Notes under the pieces: generated by a model
Databases searched by the model: none
Seen by the model: only the letters and a program-made list of their open reading frames with translations
What the model was told of the DNA's origin: nothing
Part shown: positions 39,492 through 50,167 of the stretch, piece after piece
Numbering within the stretch: position 1 is the stretch's first letter
Layout of the letters: every line of letters starts with the position of its first letter
Made by a program: the position numbers and the translations under genes
NCBI GenBank assembly: GCA_030949725.1
Contig: JAUZSE010000008.1
Coordinates: 1 to 55,259, forward strand
Reading direction: 5' to 3'
DNA length: 55,259 nt
From: Sulfurovum sp.
GTDB taxonomy: Bacteria; Campylobacterota; Campylobacteria; Campylobacterales; Sulfurovaceae

Positions 39492-40683
39492 TTTTTGTCC
39501 TTTGTTTCACTGAGTGTATAGAGTGTAAATAATGTATGATAGTAGGCTTTTTTCGTCGCAAAAAGTTCTTGTTTGAGTTGATGGTAATTTTGTCTGTTTA
39601 GTAAGTATTCTATGACAGATATTTCTCCCAAGTCATATGATTTTTTGATGAGAGGTAGAAGATTCTTTTTATAGTTTTGTAGATTCTTTTTAAGTGATCT
39701 GATCATCATAGCATTACTTTTTAAAGTAGATCGCAATTGTAAATACATGCTTTTTTTCTGAATCATATCTTGTTCATGGTAGAGGTCAAGAGAAGCACTT
39801 TGATGTAAAGCTGCCACACGTTCTTGTTCGGATTTGTTACTTGTAAAGACAAGAGGAATAGATATACCTACACCATATCTATCTACATCTATTTCATTGT
39901 CATATTGGACAGACAAGACTGATGCTATCTAAGGCTTTTGAGTGTCTTTCAAGTGCTACTTGTGTACTTTCTATACGCTTTTTATAGGCATTCTTTGAAA
40001 GATGAAACATGTTTCCTTTTAGTTGTACTTTTTCTCTAATAGGGTACATATCTGAACAAGAAAGGGTTGTGCTGCTTGAATGATTAATACGTCCTAAGAT
40101 AAAGAGTTTTTGTTTAGACATATTTTGTATCATTTTTATCTCTTGAAGTTGTGCGTAAAGCTTGTTTTTCTCCAATTCCAGTTGCATAAGCTCTGTTTTT
40201 GAGATCTCTTGATATTTGTAGGCTTTTTGTTTCTTTTTATACAGTTTTGCAAAGTCCCTATAATTTTGTTTAAAACTTTTATAATTTTTATAGTCTAAAC
40301 AATGTTGATGATAAAGGCTCTTTAAGCCATTTGTGGAAATTCAATATTTTTTTATCGTCTTCTAGTAAATTGGCTTCGTTCTTGAGTCTTGTTATTTTTT
40401 GCTCTTGTTCTTGTGTGTCGCCCCATGCCAGTGTTTTGGACAGACCCACAGAATATTCATTTCTACTTCGTCCACCTTGAGGATTGGCTCTAGCACCTGT
40501 GCCGTAAAGCTGCATGGGATTACTGGCTGTATCTGCAAGATTTCTAGCTTCAAGATAAAGACGTTCCTGCTCTTGTGCTTGGGTTAGTTTGTTGTTATTG
40601 GCTGAAGCTAATACTTTCTTCAAATTGAGCGTTGATGCCTGACTCAACTGTATCAGCAAGGCAAGTAAAAGGAGTTGTTTCAT
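39488..40683 (-). pseudogene. TolC-like outer-membrane factor of the metal RND system, frameshifted
   Basis: Start 40683 gives signal peptide MKQLLLLALLIQLSQA. The coiled-coil TolC-like features (QAQEQERLYLEARNLAD, MQLELEKNKLYAQLQEIKMI, YDLGEISVIEYLLNRQNYHQ) lie in three frames with breaks near 40300 and 39905. Corrected it would be about 398 residues. Same operon as the membrane-fusion protein (4-bp overlap). Confidence 0.7.
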
Positions 40684-40774
40684 AAATGCTTTCTCTTTCA
40701 ATGGTAAATGATTATAATCTATAGACTAAAAATAGGCTATTGACATGTATAGAGTGTTTAGGTGTTTGAAGGAG

Positions 40775-41077
40775 TTAAGCTATAGGTGGTTTGTAGGATT
40801 TACTTATGAGAGGAGGAGTATGCTGAACAACAAGGTGTGGTATGATTTCGTGTTTTGCAAAGTGTACGGGCATATTTTTAGTAGAAGAGACGATAGCCAT
40901 AAAATGGAACATGCTGTGCATTTCACTGTACTCAGTGCATTCTAAACTGGAAACATCATCATGGGCATACTGTATGCTATGCATATTTTCACTTGTATCG
41001 AGCAGTGGGATGAACGAATCATGCAAAGCACTGAAAGTAAGCATAAACAATACTACATAAATAATTTTCGATTTCAC
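40775..41077 (-). CDS. Small exported His/Met-rich protein heading the metal-efflux operon
   Basis: 100 residues from a GTG start with AAGGGA upstream. Signal peptide (MKSKIIYVVLFMLTFSALHD). The mature part is rich in His and Met (MHSIQYAH, EMHSMFHFMAI, PVHFAKHEIIPH), the composition of periplasmic metal chaperones or sensors. A promoter-like TTGATT to TATGCA (16-bp gap) lies just upstream. I do not recognise the family. It could bind the exported metal before handing it to the RND system. Confidence 0.6.
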   Translation of the reverse strand: MKSKIIYVVLFMLTFSALHDSFIPLLDTSENMHSIQYAHDDVSSLECTEYSEMHSMFHFMAIVSSTKNMPVHFAKHEIIPHLVVQHTPPLISKSYKPPIA

Positions 41078-41250
41078 GTTATGTTCCCTTCACTTTTTTT
41101 GCATAGTATCATCCTAATGTAAATCAAATGTTAATAGTTTCTTTTTTTATCCATTTGGCATGAGTCTAATGAATAAAGCTAGCATTGTCACATGTTTAAT
41201 GGACGATGATAATGTCTATGATACAGATTTTTTATTTAAGCTATACCCGT

Positions 41251-41281
41251 TATAATACTTTAATTGACCGATGGTCGGTCA
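41251..41281 (+). promoter_or_regulatory. TetR promoter and operator palindrome
   Basis: A TATAAT at 41251-41256 is followed 8 bp later by a perfect inverted repeat TGACCGA-TGG-TCGGTCA (41265-41281), placed over the likely transcription start and just before the TetR start at 41296. This is where an autorepressor would bind. A derepressed operon would express the whole efflux set. Confidence 0.75.
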
Positions 41282-41295
41282 TTAAAAGGATATGG

Positions 41296-41895
41296 ATGGC
41301 AATAGTAGTAGACAAAGAGAAAAAACGAAGAGATATAGCCTGTTCTTGTAAAGAAATTCTTTTAGAATATGGCATAAAGAACCTTACCATTGCACACATT
41401 GCAAAAACAGCAGGGGTGGGCAAGGGAACTATTTATGAGTATTTTGAAAACAAAGAAGATATTGTATTTGAAATTATTACCTCATTTATAGCCGAACATG
41501 AGAAAGCATTACATAAAATCATCAATCTTGACATCTCCACAAAAGATAAATTTTTTCATTTTTTCTATCTTCTTTATGAAGATGAAAATAGCCATAAACA
41601 ATTAACTACCTATAGAGAGTTTTTAGCTATTTCTATGACAAGTGATACAGAAGAAATGATTGATTTCAACACAGTGTGTAGAGAAAAGTTTACAAGTATT
41701 TTACATCAGATTGTACAAGAGGGAATTGATAAAAATGAAATTCGAGAAGAGGCAAAAGGGCTTGTGAGTGCGCTCATTACTTTTGAAGTAGGTCTTGTCG
41801 TTGAAACACATACAGTATCACTTGATGCAAAAAACGAGATCAGGCATTTTTTGGATGCACTGTTTAACCTAATAGAAATAAAGGAAAAGAAGTGA
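41296..41895 (+). CDS. TetR-family repressor of the efflux operon
   Basis: 199 residues from the ATG at 41296 (AAAGGA upstream). The N-terminal HTH is typical: IACSCKEILLEYGIKNLTIAHIAKTAGVGKGTIYEYFENKEDI. The rest is the ligand-binding domain. It overlaps the TolC-like gene by 4 bp and controls the downstream efflux genes, probably via the palindrome 15 bp before its start; an efflux substrate is the likely inducer. Confidence 0.88.
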   Translation: MAIVVDKEKKRRDIACSCKEILLEYGIKNLTIAHIAKTAGVGKGTIYEYFENKEDIVFEIITSFIAEHEKALHKIINLDISTKDKFFHFFYLLYEDENSHKQLTTYREFLAISMTSDTEEMIDFNTVCREKFTSILHQIVQEGIDKNEIREEAKGLVSALITFEVGLVVETHTVSLDAKNEIRHFLDALFNLIEIKEKK

Positions 41896-43140
41896 AGTTT
41901 TTAATCATTCTGTGTTTACCACTGTTTGTTTTTGCTCAAAGTTACGGCTTAAAAACATTTATAGACAGTGCAAGCAAAACCAATGGGCAGATCAACGCAA
42001 AAGAGATCAATATCAAAGCAAAACAAGAGCGTGTCAAAGCAGCCAAAAGTGCCTACTTGGCCTACGGTAGATATTGGTGGGGATTATAGTCTTTTGACAC
42101 CTAACTATCTAGTAAGTCCAGGTCAAGTAGCTAATGTCTATGCTTCCATACGTATGGATCTTTATGATGGTGGCAGAAAAGATGCACTGTTACGATCAAA
42201 AGACTTTGAACATGCAGCGTCTCTTTTTGAAAAGTCTGCTTTTGAGAAGAGTATCACACTTGAGATCGTACGACACTACTATGGTATACAAACACTCAAA
42301 GCAACGATCACTGCATTAGAAAAACGTTCCAAAGAACTTAAAGCACAAATAAGCCGTGTAAAAAAGTTTAAAGGTGCAGGTCTTTCTACCCAAGAAGATG
42401 TATATAAACTTGTGGCTGTGTATGAAAATAACAATTTCACACTTGAAAACACTAGGCTAGCACTTGAAACAAGTAAGGAAAATTTAAAACTTATTTCTGG
42501 GCTATCTGCAAACCATTTAAAAAAGAATACTTTTAGAGAACCAAAAAACATACACTTTGAACTTTTTGAGACGATCAAAATGCTTCAAGCCAATGCCAAT
42601 GCTATTGGAGAAAATGCGAATGCTATAGATGCAGGGTATATGCCACAAGTCAACCTTTCAGATACCTATCGTAAGTCGCATTTTGATGATCAGGTGAATT
42701 TAGCTGGTTTTTCTGGAGATGGATTTTTGGTTGATCATCAAAATAAATTGATGCTCTCAGTCAATATGAGACTTTTTGATAATAATAAAATGTCTAAAGA
42801 GAGTGAAGCAGTGAAGTATCAAAAACTTTCATTGCTCTCAGAAATAGACCATGCAAAAAGAGAACAAAAAATGAATTTTAAATTGGCTGGTAAAAGTTTG
42901 AAAACGACAAGAACCAAACTTAAAAGTGCCAAATCGGCACTCAAAGCTGCACAAAGTACTTATGCTGTAATCCGTCAAAAGTTTGAAGTAGGTTTGGTTG
43001 ATAATATTGCATTTTTAGATGCTCTTGCACAAAGAACATTGGCGTATGCACGTTACAAAGAGACGGTTTATGACTATGAAGTTAGAAAATCTATTTATTA
43101 TTATTATGCAGGAAAAAGTCCTAAGGAGTTTATACGATGA
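41892..43140 (+). pseudogene. TolC-type outer-membrane channel of the TetR operon, one frameshift
   Basis: Signal peptide MKFLIILCLPLFVFAQS. The N-terminal AKQERVKAAKSAYL is followed by a frame break near 42060, where an extra G (TTGGCC) hides the natural continuation PTVDIGGDYSLLTP. The rest is in frame to 43140 with the TolC features AAQSTYAVIRQKFEVGLVDN and ALAQRTLAYARYKE. One base less gives 415 residues. Confidence 0.8.
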
Positions 43141-43847
43141 GAAAAATACTATTGAGCTTGATGTTATTGACATGGAGTATACAAGCAGAAGAAGTCTATG
43201 CAACTTTCACGGTAAAAGCAGAAAAAAGTGCCAATTTGGCATTTACAAGTAGTGGTATAGTCAATCAAGTCTCGGTGGATGTGGCATCTATCGTCAAGAA
43301 GAATGACATGCTTGCCCAGTTACAAAATGCTGATCTTAAAGCGGCTTTAAACATCGCCAGTACTTCTTTAGATTTTGCTAAGAGAGAGTATGAAAGACAG
43401 CGTAAAGTAAAAAAACTTGTAGATGCTTCAAGGTTTGACTCTTATGTATTTAAATATGAGAACGCCAAAGCACAAATGGCGTACCAAGAAGCACTTTTGG
43501 ATAAAACTATCCTCAAGGCACCTTTTGATGGTGTAATTTATGAAAAAAGTGTTGAAGTAGGTGACGTAGTGAGTGGGGCGATGATACGCACTATCTTGAA
43601 AATACAAAGTTTAGATAAACGTAAATTAATCTTAGAATTTGATCAGAAATATTGGAAAATTATAAAAGTGGGACAGTCATTTAAATATAGCGTAGATGGA
43701 GATACACAAATGTATACAGGTGAAATCTCCAATGTCCATCCATTTGCCGACAGTGCCAACAGAAAAATAATAGCCGAAGTTAAAGCAGAAGATTTTACTC
43801 CAGGGTTATTTGGTGAGGGGTATATTGTTGTACCTGATGAAAAGTAG
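43137..43847 (+). CDS. Periplasmic membrane-fusion protein of the TetR operon
   Basis: 236 residues; signal peptide (MRKILLSLMLLTWSIQA). Lipoyl-like halves FTSSGIVNQVSVDVASIVKK and ILKAPFDGVIYEKSVEVGDVV with a short hairpin between, then a barrel. Short compared with AcrA-type adaptors. Overlaps the TolC gene by 4 bp and precedes the RND pump by 5 bp. Confidence 0.85.
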   Translation: MRKILLSLMLLTWSIQAEEVYATFTVKAEKSANLAFTSSGIVNQVSVDVASIVKKNDMLAQLQNADLKAALNIASTSLDFAKREYERQRKVKKLVDASRFDSYVFKYENAKAQMAYQEALLDKTILKAPFDGVIYEKSVEVGDVVSGAMIRTILKIQSLDKRKLILEFDQKYWKIIKVGQSFKYSVDGDTQMYTGEISNVHPFADSANRKIIAEVKAEDFTPGLFGEGYIVVPDEK

Positions 43848-43852
43848 CGTCT

Positions 43853-46800
43853 ATGTATAAGTTAGCCATAAACAGACCCATTACTACCTTGATGTATATC
43901 ATTACCTTGGTGATATTTGGACTGATGAGTTTTAAGTCTATGCCTTCTGCACTTTTCCCAAATATTGATTTTCCTATGGTAACAGTGAAGACTGTATACC
44001 CAGGAGCAGAGTCTAGTACCATCGAATCACAGGTAACAGAGAAGATCGAAGAAGCCATCTCACGTATTGGGGGGATAGATTCTATCACTTCTAGTTCTTC
44101 TGAGGGTGTCTCAGTAGTGATGATAAAGTTCTTTTTGGAACGCGATATCAATGAAGCTACCAATGATGTAAGAGATAAAGTGGCAGCAGTTCTGCTACCA
44201 AAAGATGCAAAAATGCCACTGGTTTCTAAACTAGACATCGGTGGTGCATCTGTTATCAACATTTTTTTAACAGCCAAAAATGACAACATTAAAGACCTTA
44301 TGCTCTTTGCAGATGAAAAAGTAAAACCTGCCGTACAAAAAATCAACGGTGTGGGTGCGGTTAAAATCACAGGATACAAAGACAGAGAGATCAAAATCTA
44401 TCCAGATCCAAAACTGCTCAATAAGTTTGGTATCACGGTAAGAGAACTCAACGCAATCATAGCAAGTGAAAATGTAAAGATTGGTGGAGGTAAACTCATC
44501 TCAACATCTAAAGAGTTTACACTCAAAACCAAAGCAGATGCCTTGAGTGTAGAAGAACTTAAAAACATTAAGATCAAAGACAATATAAAGCTACAAGACA
44601 TCGCAAGAGTAGAAGATACTATGAGTGATGCAAAAAGTTATGCTTCCTACAATGGTGCAGAAGGTGTGATGCTTGAAGTACAAAAGATTTCGGGTACCAA
44701 TACCATTGATATTGTACAAAAAGTCAAAGATGCCTTGCCAAACATAGAAAAATTGGCAGGAGATAAATTTGGGGTTAAAGTTTTAAATGATACCTCACCT
44801 TTTATTATTGCTTCTTTGGAACATGTACAGTTTGACCTCATTTATGGGGCATTTCTTGCGATAATCATCGTGTTTGTCTTTTTACGAAACCTAACCATTA
44901 CCTTTGTTTCTGCTATGTCCATCCCTGCGTCTATCTACGGTACATTTGCCTTGATGGACTATATGGGGTTTGATTTGAACAAGATGACCTTGATAGGGCT
45001 TACGCTTGCTATTGGGATTATCATTGATGATGCCATTGTTGTGATTGAAAATATCTATAAGAAGATGGAAGCTGGGATGGAGAAATTTGAAGCTGCGGTA
45101 GAGGGAACCAAAGAGATGGCATTTACCATTTTGGCTATCTCTGCGATGCTTTTGGCAGTTTTTGTGCCTGTGTCATTTATGAGTGGTATTGTGGGGAAAT
45201 TTTTTGAATCTTTTGCTATGACAGTTGGGTTTGCGGTGCTTATCTCTTATTCTGTGGCTTTGAGTTTTATCCCTTCTTTGAGTGCTAGAGTGCTAAAGAA
45301 AGATGAGAGTAAATTCTACAACATCACTGAACCTTTTTTCAAAGGTTTAGAGAAGATATATGAATGGTTCTTAAAACTTGTATTGCGATTTAAAATCATC
45401 ACGCTTATTTTGGTCTTTGCTGGTTTCTTTGGCTCTTTAAGTCTCTTTCCTCAGATAGGAATGGATTTTATTCCTAAAGAAGATAAATCTGAGTTTGAGA
45501 TACACATAAAAGCAGATGCTTCCGTGTCACTCGAAGAGATGATCAAAAAATCTAAAGTCATAGAAGATGTAGTACGAAAAAATGAAAATGTCGTGTACAC
45601 TACTTTAAGCGTAGGCTATAACACAGCACAAGAGAAACACAAATCGTTAATCTACGTGAAGCTGATAGACAGACAAGACAGAGCCATCAACCAAGAACAT
45701 ATTATACAAAACTTTAGAGATGCACTCAAACCTTATGGAAAAGAGTTGTTTATCACTGCTGCTGCCATTCCAGATATCAAAGGTGCGGGTGTTTCTGTGC
45801 CGTACCAGATTGTTTTAAAATCTGATTCATTTGATAACTTGAAAATTGCAACAAAGAATTTGACTGAGTACCTTGCAAAGAAAAAAAGGATTTGTGGATA
45901 TCGATACAAATCTTGATGATGGGAAGCCTCAAATAGATATCAATATTATTCGCTCTCATGCAAATCAACTGGGCATTTCTGCTTCACAAATCTCTCAGGC
46001 TATTGCTACAGCATTTTCAAGTGATCTTGAAATCTCCTATTTTGAAGAAAAAGGAAAACAGTACAACATTACCTTGAGATTTGATGATGCAAACAGAGTT
46101 TCGCTTGAAAACATTAAAAAAGATACAACTTCGAGCCAATAATGGCGAGTTGGTTTATCTTGATGGTTTGGTCAACTTTACGCAAAGTAAAGCATTGGCG
46201 ACTATCAACCATTTCGATAGACAAAGACAAGTGACAATCTTTGCTGATTTGTTTGGACTTGATTTGGGTGCTTCTGTGGCGTATACGCGTGAAGGCATTG
46301 ATGCACTATTGCCCAAAGGTGTAGAGTATAGATTTACAGGGTTTGCAGAAGAGATGGAAAAAACAGGTCAGGCATTTGGTGCTGCACTTGGACTTTCTGT
46401 GATTTTGATGTTTATCATCTTAGCAATACTCTATGAGTCACTTATCCAACCCATCATCATTATGATGGCACTCCCTCTGAGTATCATCGGGGTGATGTTG
46501 GCTCTGTATTTAAGTGGTTTACAGTTTTCCTTATTTGTAATGATTGGCTTTATGCTGCTTATGGGAATGGTGGGTAAAAATGCTGTTTTACTTGTAGACT
46601 TTGCCAATGAAGCGATGGAAAAGGGAAAAAGTGCCGATGAAGCACTCATTGAAGCAGGAGAAAAGAGACTCAGACCTATCTTGATGACAACCATTGCGAT
46701 GATATTTGCGATGTTACCACTTGCTATGGGTACAGGAATTGGTTCTGAGACCAATGCCCCTATGGCAATCTCCATCATAGGAGGACTTTTGAGTTCTATG

Positions 46801-46896
46801 GTCTTGACACTGCTTATCGTACCTGTGATGTATAGACTCATCAATCCACTAGACAGATGGCTTAGAAAGTTTTATGAAGGAAAGGTGGAGGAGTGA
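43853..46896 (+). pseudogene. HAE1-type RND multidrug pump, two frameshifts
   Basis: About 1013 residues after correction. The N-terminus is MYKLAINRPITTLMYIITLV and SALFPNIDFPMVTVKTVYPGA; TM4 contains TLIGLTLAIGIIIDDAIVVIEN with the proton-relay Asp pair. Frame is lost at an A7 run near 45890 (AAAGAAAAAAAGG) and again at an A6 run near 46127, after which MIGFMLLMGMVGKNAVLLVDFAN and RLRPILMTTIAMIFAMLPLA continue correctly. Substrate unknown, probably hydrophobic compounds. Both breaks are in A runs. Confidence 0.85.
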
Positions 46897-46942
46897 AAAA
46901 TGTTACATATGGAAGAGCCTACATTATAAAAAAGGAAAACAA

Positions 46943-47269
46943 ATGCAATATTGGTTATTTTTGATAGGAGCGATCGCTTTAGAGGTCGCAGGAACAACGG
47001 CAATGAAACTTTCAAATGGATTTACAAAAACAGTCCCCTCTGTGGCGATGTTTGTTTTTTACATTTTATCCCTTGTGGCACTTACCTATGCCCTTAAAAA
47101 GTTCGATATGAGTATGGCATACGCCATCTGGTCGGGAGTGGGTACTGCACTCATCACTATTGTAGGGATCTACTTTTTCAAAGAACCCGCAAGTATGATG
47201 AAGATAGGCAGTGTAGCACTCATTATCGTTGGGGTTGTCGGATTACATTTGAGTAGTGAAGCTGTATAA
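46943..47269 (+). CDS. Small multidrug resistance (SMR) transporter
   Basis: 108 residues from an ATG with AAAGGA upstream; a longer start would add 23 residues with no matching features. Four hydrophobic helices; the essential Glu sits in AIALEVAGTTAMKLS (TM1), and AYAIWSGVGTALITIVG is the conserved TM3. It works as a dimer exchanging protons for cationic drugs. Last gene of the TetR efflux operon. Confidence 0.88.
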   Translation: MQYWLFLIGAIALEVAGTTAMKLSNGFTKTVPSVAMFVFYILSLVALTYALKKFDMSMAYAIWSGVGTALITIVGIYFFKEPASMMKIGSVALIIVGVVGLHLSSEAV

Positions 47270-47324
47270 GAACTATCCATGATAACAAGTAAAAACTACC
47301 TTATAAATTATTATAGTTATAACT

Positions 47325-47360
47325 TTAAGATATTATTAATATAAGTTATATTATAATTTC
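47325..47360 (+). promoter_or_regulatory. Promoter region of hendecad gene B, conserved with gene A
   Basis: TATAAT at 47352-47357 is preceded by ATAAGTTA and TTAAG-TATTATTAA, matching the region upstream of gene A (30279-30316) almost base for base. Gene B lies just downstream. Confidence 0.65.
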
Positions 47361-47390
47361 ACCAGATCAAACACATAAAAAGGGATTAAA

Positions 47391-48166
47391 ATGAAAAAAT
47401 GATAACAACATCTGTAGCAGTAGCTGCATTGTTAATGACAAGTATACAAGCTGAGTCTGATTTCGATATGAATTCAATGGTTAAAGATATGAAAGAAGCA
47501 ATCATAAGCATGAGTAAAGATGCTAAAGATTCTGTTATTAGTATGAAAGACGGTGCTGTTGAGACAAGTAAAAGTGCTGAAAGAACAGTAACCAATGTGA
47601 GTAAAGATGCTAAAGACACTTCAGTAAAAGTTTCTGATGATCTTAAAACTGCTGAAGTTTCTACTTCTAAAGACTCTAGAGATACAGCAGTTTCTGTTTC
47701 TACAGATACTAAAGATTCTATCACTAACACTACAAAAGATCTTAAAGATTCTGCAACTGTAGCTTCTAAAGAATTTAAAGATTCAACTGTTGCTGTCTCT
47801 GCTGATACTTCTTCTGCTATCAAAACTGTTTCTAATGATTCAAGAGATTCTGTAAAAACTGTTTCTAATGATATGAATAAAACAACAAGCACAATTTCTA
47901 ATGATTCTGCAAATTCTGTAAAAACTGTTTCTAATGATTCTGCAAATTCTGTAAAAACTGTTTCTAATGATTCTGCAAATTCTGTAAAAACTGTTTCTGA
48001 TACTACTACTGATTCTGTAAAAACTATTTCAAATGACACAAGAGCATCTGTCGACTCTACAAATAAAAGTGCAAGTGACTCAGTGAAACAAGTTTCAACT
48101 GATACTGCAACATCTGTAAAAACTATTTCAGATAACGTAAATGATTCTACAAAAAGCATTTATTAA
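47391..48166 (+). pseudogene. Exported hendecad-repeat protein, paralogue B (start frameshift)
   Basis: AAAAAGGGA Shine-Dalgarno before ATG AAA AAA TGA at 47391. One more A in the A6 run would give MKKMITTSVAVAALL, matching the start of paralogue A; otherwise translation would have to start at 47399 and the signal peptide would be shorter. The corrected protein has 258 residues: signal peptide, the same head (SDFDMNSMVKDMKEAIISMS), then 17 full 11-residue units plus a short tail, e.g. RDTAVSVSTDT, ANSVKTVSNDS (twice), TDSVKTISNDT. The Pro/Thr linker of paralogue A is absent. It is followed by the same kind of terminator. Confidence 0.82.
47897..47995 (+). repeat. Three identical 33-bp tandem repeats in hendecad gene B
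   Basis: Units 47897-47929, 47930-47962 and 47963-47995 are identical over 33 bp and encode SNDSANSVKTV. This is the recently amplified part of the array; the surrounding units are more diverged. Confidence 0.92.
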
Positions 48167-48186
48167 AAATATCTAATCCAAGGAAT

Positions 48187-48209
48187 CAACTCTATTTAGA
48201 GTTGCTTTT
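48187..48209 (+). terminator. Intrinsic terminator of the hendecad gene B
   Basis: CAACTCTA (48187-48194) pairs with TAGAGTTG (48197-48204), followed by CTTTTC. Same hairpin theme and same position after the stop as the terminator of gene A (29373-29399), so the paralogues were probably duplicated with their 3' end. Confidence 0.75.
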
Positions 48210-48295
48210 CTCTCTTAACTTCTTTTCTTTACAACTCTTTAACCCACAATAATACTACAGATAGTGTACAATATCAAAAATATAAGGATACTCAG

Positions 48296-49308
48296 ATGAA
48301 GAAGGTAATAACGTTATTATTGATAGTCTCTGTGATACTGTCTGCTAAAGATTATACAAAAAACAAAGAGACACAAAGTTTTATAGATAATATGATGAAA
48401 AAGAATGACTATGAAAGAGTATATTTGGAAAAACTTTTTTCCAATGTAAAAGTACAAAAATCTGCCTTACGGGCTTTCACACCACGTAAAAAACAGAAAA
48501 ACAAAAACAAAGATCGAAAAAAGTATACAATAAATTTGGTTCGTGGGAGAGATATTCTAGACTGAAATTAAATCCAAGTCGTGTAAAGCAGGGCGTTTAT
48601 TTTTTAAAACAGCATATAAATATACTGGATAAAGTAGAAAAACAATATGGTATACCCAAAGAATATATAGTAGCGATTATAGGTATAGAAACGGTTTACG
48701 GAGGTAATGTTGGCAAGTATCCTGTGTTTGATACACTTACAACTTTAGCTTTTGAGAAAAATAGAAGAAATAAGTTTTTTAAAAAAGAATTACATAAATT
48801 CATACATTTATCCAAAACACAAAAAATCAATCCTAAAAATGTCTATGGCTCTTATGCTGGTGCTATTGGTCTTGGGCAGTTTATGCCCAGTAATTATGAA
48901 GCGTATGGGGTTGACTTTGATGGTGATGGACGTATAACATTGCAACAAGAAGATGATGCTATAGCAAGTATTGCAAATTATCTTAAACAAAATGGTTGGA
49001 GGAATGGTGAGCCTGTTGCAGTGAGGGTGAAGTATGACGGTTTACGTTTTAAACGATACAAAACAGGCTATAAAAAAACATACCATCGTAAAGACCTCAA
49101 AGGTATTACGCCGTATTATAAATGGAGTTATAACGATAAAGTGCGTCTGATAAAACTCAATAAAAAGAAATATGATGAACTTTGGTATGGTGCAAAAAAC
49201 TTTTTTGTAATCACTAGATATAATCATAGTGCTTATTATGCTATGTCTGTACATCAATTGGCAATCTTGATCAAAGAAAAAATGAAAGAAGAACAGCATG
49301 AAAATTAA
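48296..49308 (+). pseudogene. mltB: Lytic transglycosylase of MltB type, one frameshift
   Basis: Signal peptide (MKKVITLLLIVSVILSAK). The first frame runs into a stop at 48565 after KKYTINLV; the correct NKFGSWERYSRLKLNPSRVKQGV begins in the next frame at about 48533 (one base missing from ACAAT). Then GIPKEYIVAIIGIETVYGG (catalytic Glu in IGIETVYGG) and AGAIGLGQFMPSNY follow to 49308. Corrected length 337 residues. Cleaves periplasmic peptidoglycan. Confidence 0.82.
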
Positions 49309-49758
49309 TCTTATTATTATTGATAAAAAAGGGAAAGACAATTTATATGCAGGTCTGATAGAACATTACAAAAAAATATCAAAACCCTTTGCAAAAGTAG
49401 AAGTGATTGAAGTATTTGACAAAGAGATAGCAAAAGCACAAGATATTTCACCTCAGTTTGCTCAAAAAGCATACACTAAAGCACTGAATAAATATTTGGA
49501 TACGGGTATAAATATAGCACTGAATCCTAATTCAAAAGAAGTAAATAGCCACGATTTCGCAAATTTGCTTAAGGATAGCGTCCAAGTCAATCTCTTTATT
49601 GGCGGTGCATACGGCTTTGAGAGGGCTTTTTGGATAAATGTAATAATGCTATATCATTTGGTAAAATAACGCTTTCACATAAACTGGTGAAAGTTGTATT
49701 GATGGAGCAGATCTTTAGGGGACTTACTATCAACAATAATCATCCATACCATAAATAG
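49298..49758 (+). pseudogene. rlmH: 23S rRNA pseudouridine-1915 N3-methyltransferase RlmH, one frameshift
   Basis: SPOUT-family methyltransferase. [11 protein letters not shown] is read, then an AGG GCT where AGG GGC would keep the frame (about 49628); the lost base hides [20 protein letters not shown] and [19 protein letters not shown], a perfect RlmH C-terminus to a stop at 49756-49758. Corrected length 153 residues. Overlaps mltB by 11 bp. Confidence 0.88.
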
Positions 49759-49768
49759 GAAACACTTG

Positions 49769-50134
49769 ATGTTAACAAAAGTAGAATTAGAAGATTTTCA
49801 GAATAAGTTATTGGACAGAAGAGTACAGATAGAAAAGAACCTTAGAGGTACTGCCCTTGAATTGGATGAGATGAGAGGTCTTGAGCTAAATGACGAGGGT
49901 GATCATGCAGCAGTATCTGCTGAAACAGTTGTAGATAGTGCTATTTTAGGACAGCAAGGTAAAGAATTAAACGAAATTGAACTTGCTTTAGATAAAATAA
50001 AACAAGGAATATTTGGTGTATGCGAAATGTGTGAGTAACCTATAGGTCTAGCACGTTTAGAAGTGAAAAACTTTGCACGTTTTTGTATCACTTGTCGTGA
50101 GATAAGTGAAAAAGAACAAAAGTATAGTAAATAG
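49769..50134 (+). pseudogene. dksA: DksA/TraR-family zinc-finger protein with in-frame stop
   Basis: ATG at 49769 (TAGGA upstream). 121 codons in one frame, interrupted by TAA at 50036-50038 directly after CEMCE; PIGLARLEVKNFARFCITCR continues after it in the same frame. The stop sits where relatives have Glu/Asp, consistent with a single GAA-to-TAA change, and separates the two CxxC halves of the zinc finger. Without readthrough a 90-residue fragment with one CxxC pair would be made. DksA binds RNA polymerase and works with ppGpp. Confidence 0.85.
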
Positions 50135-50167
50135 TCTTATATATTTGAAGATAATAAGGGAGATAAA

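Noticed and set aside
41206..41295. Longer TetR start at 41206
   Set aside because: It would place the promoter TATAAT and operator palindrome inside the coding region; the ATG at 41296 has a good Shine-Dalgarno and gives a typical TetR N-terminus.
47897..47995. 33-bp repeats as a CRISPR array
   Set aside because: The units are contiguous without spacers and encode an in-frame protein repeat; no cas genes are near.
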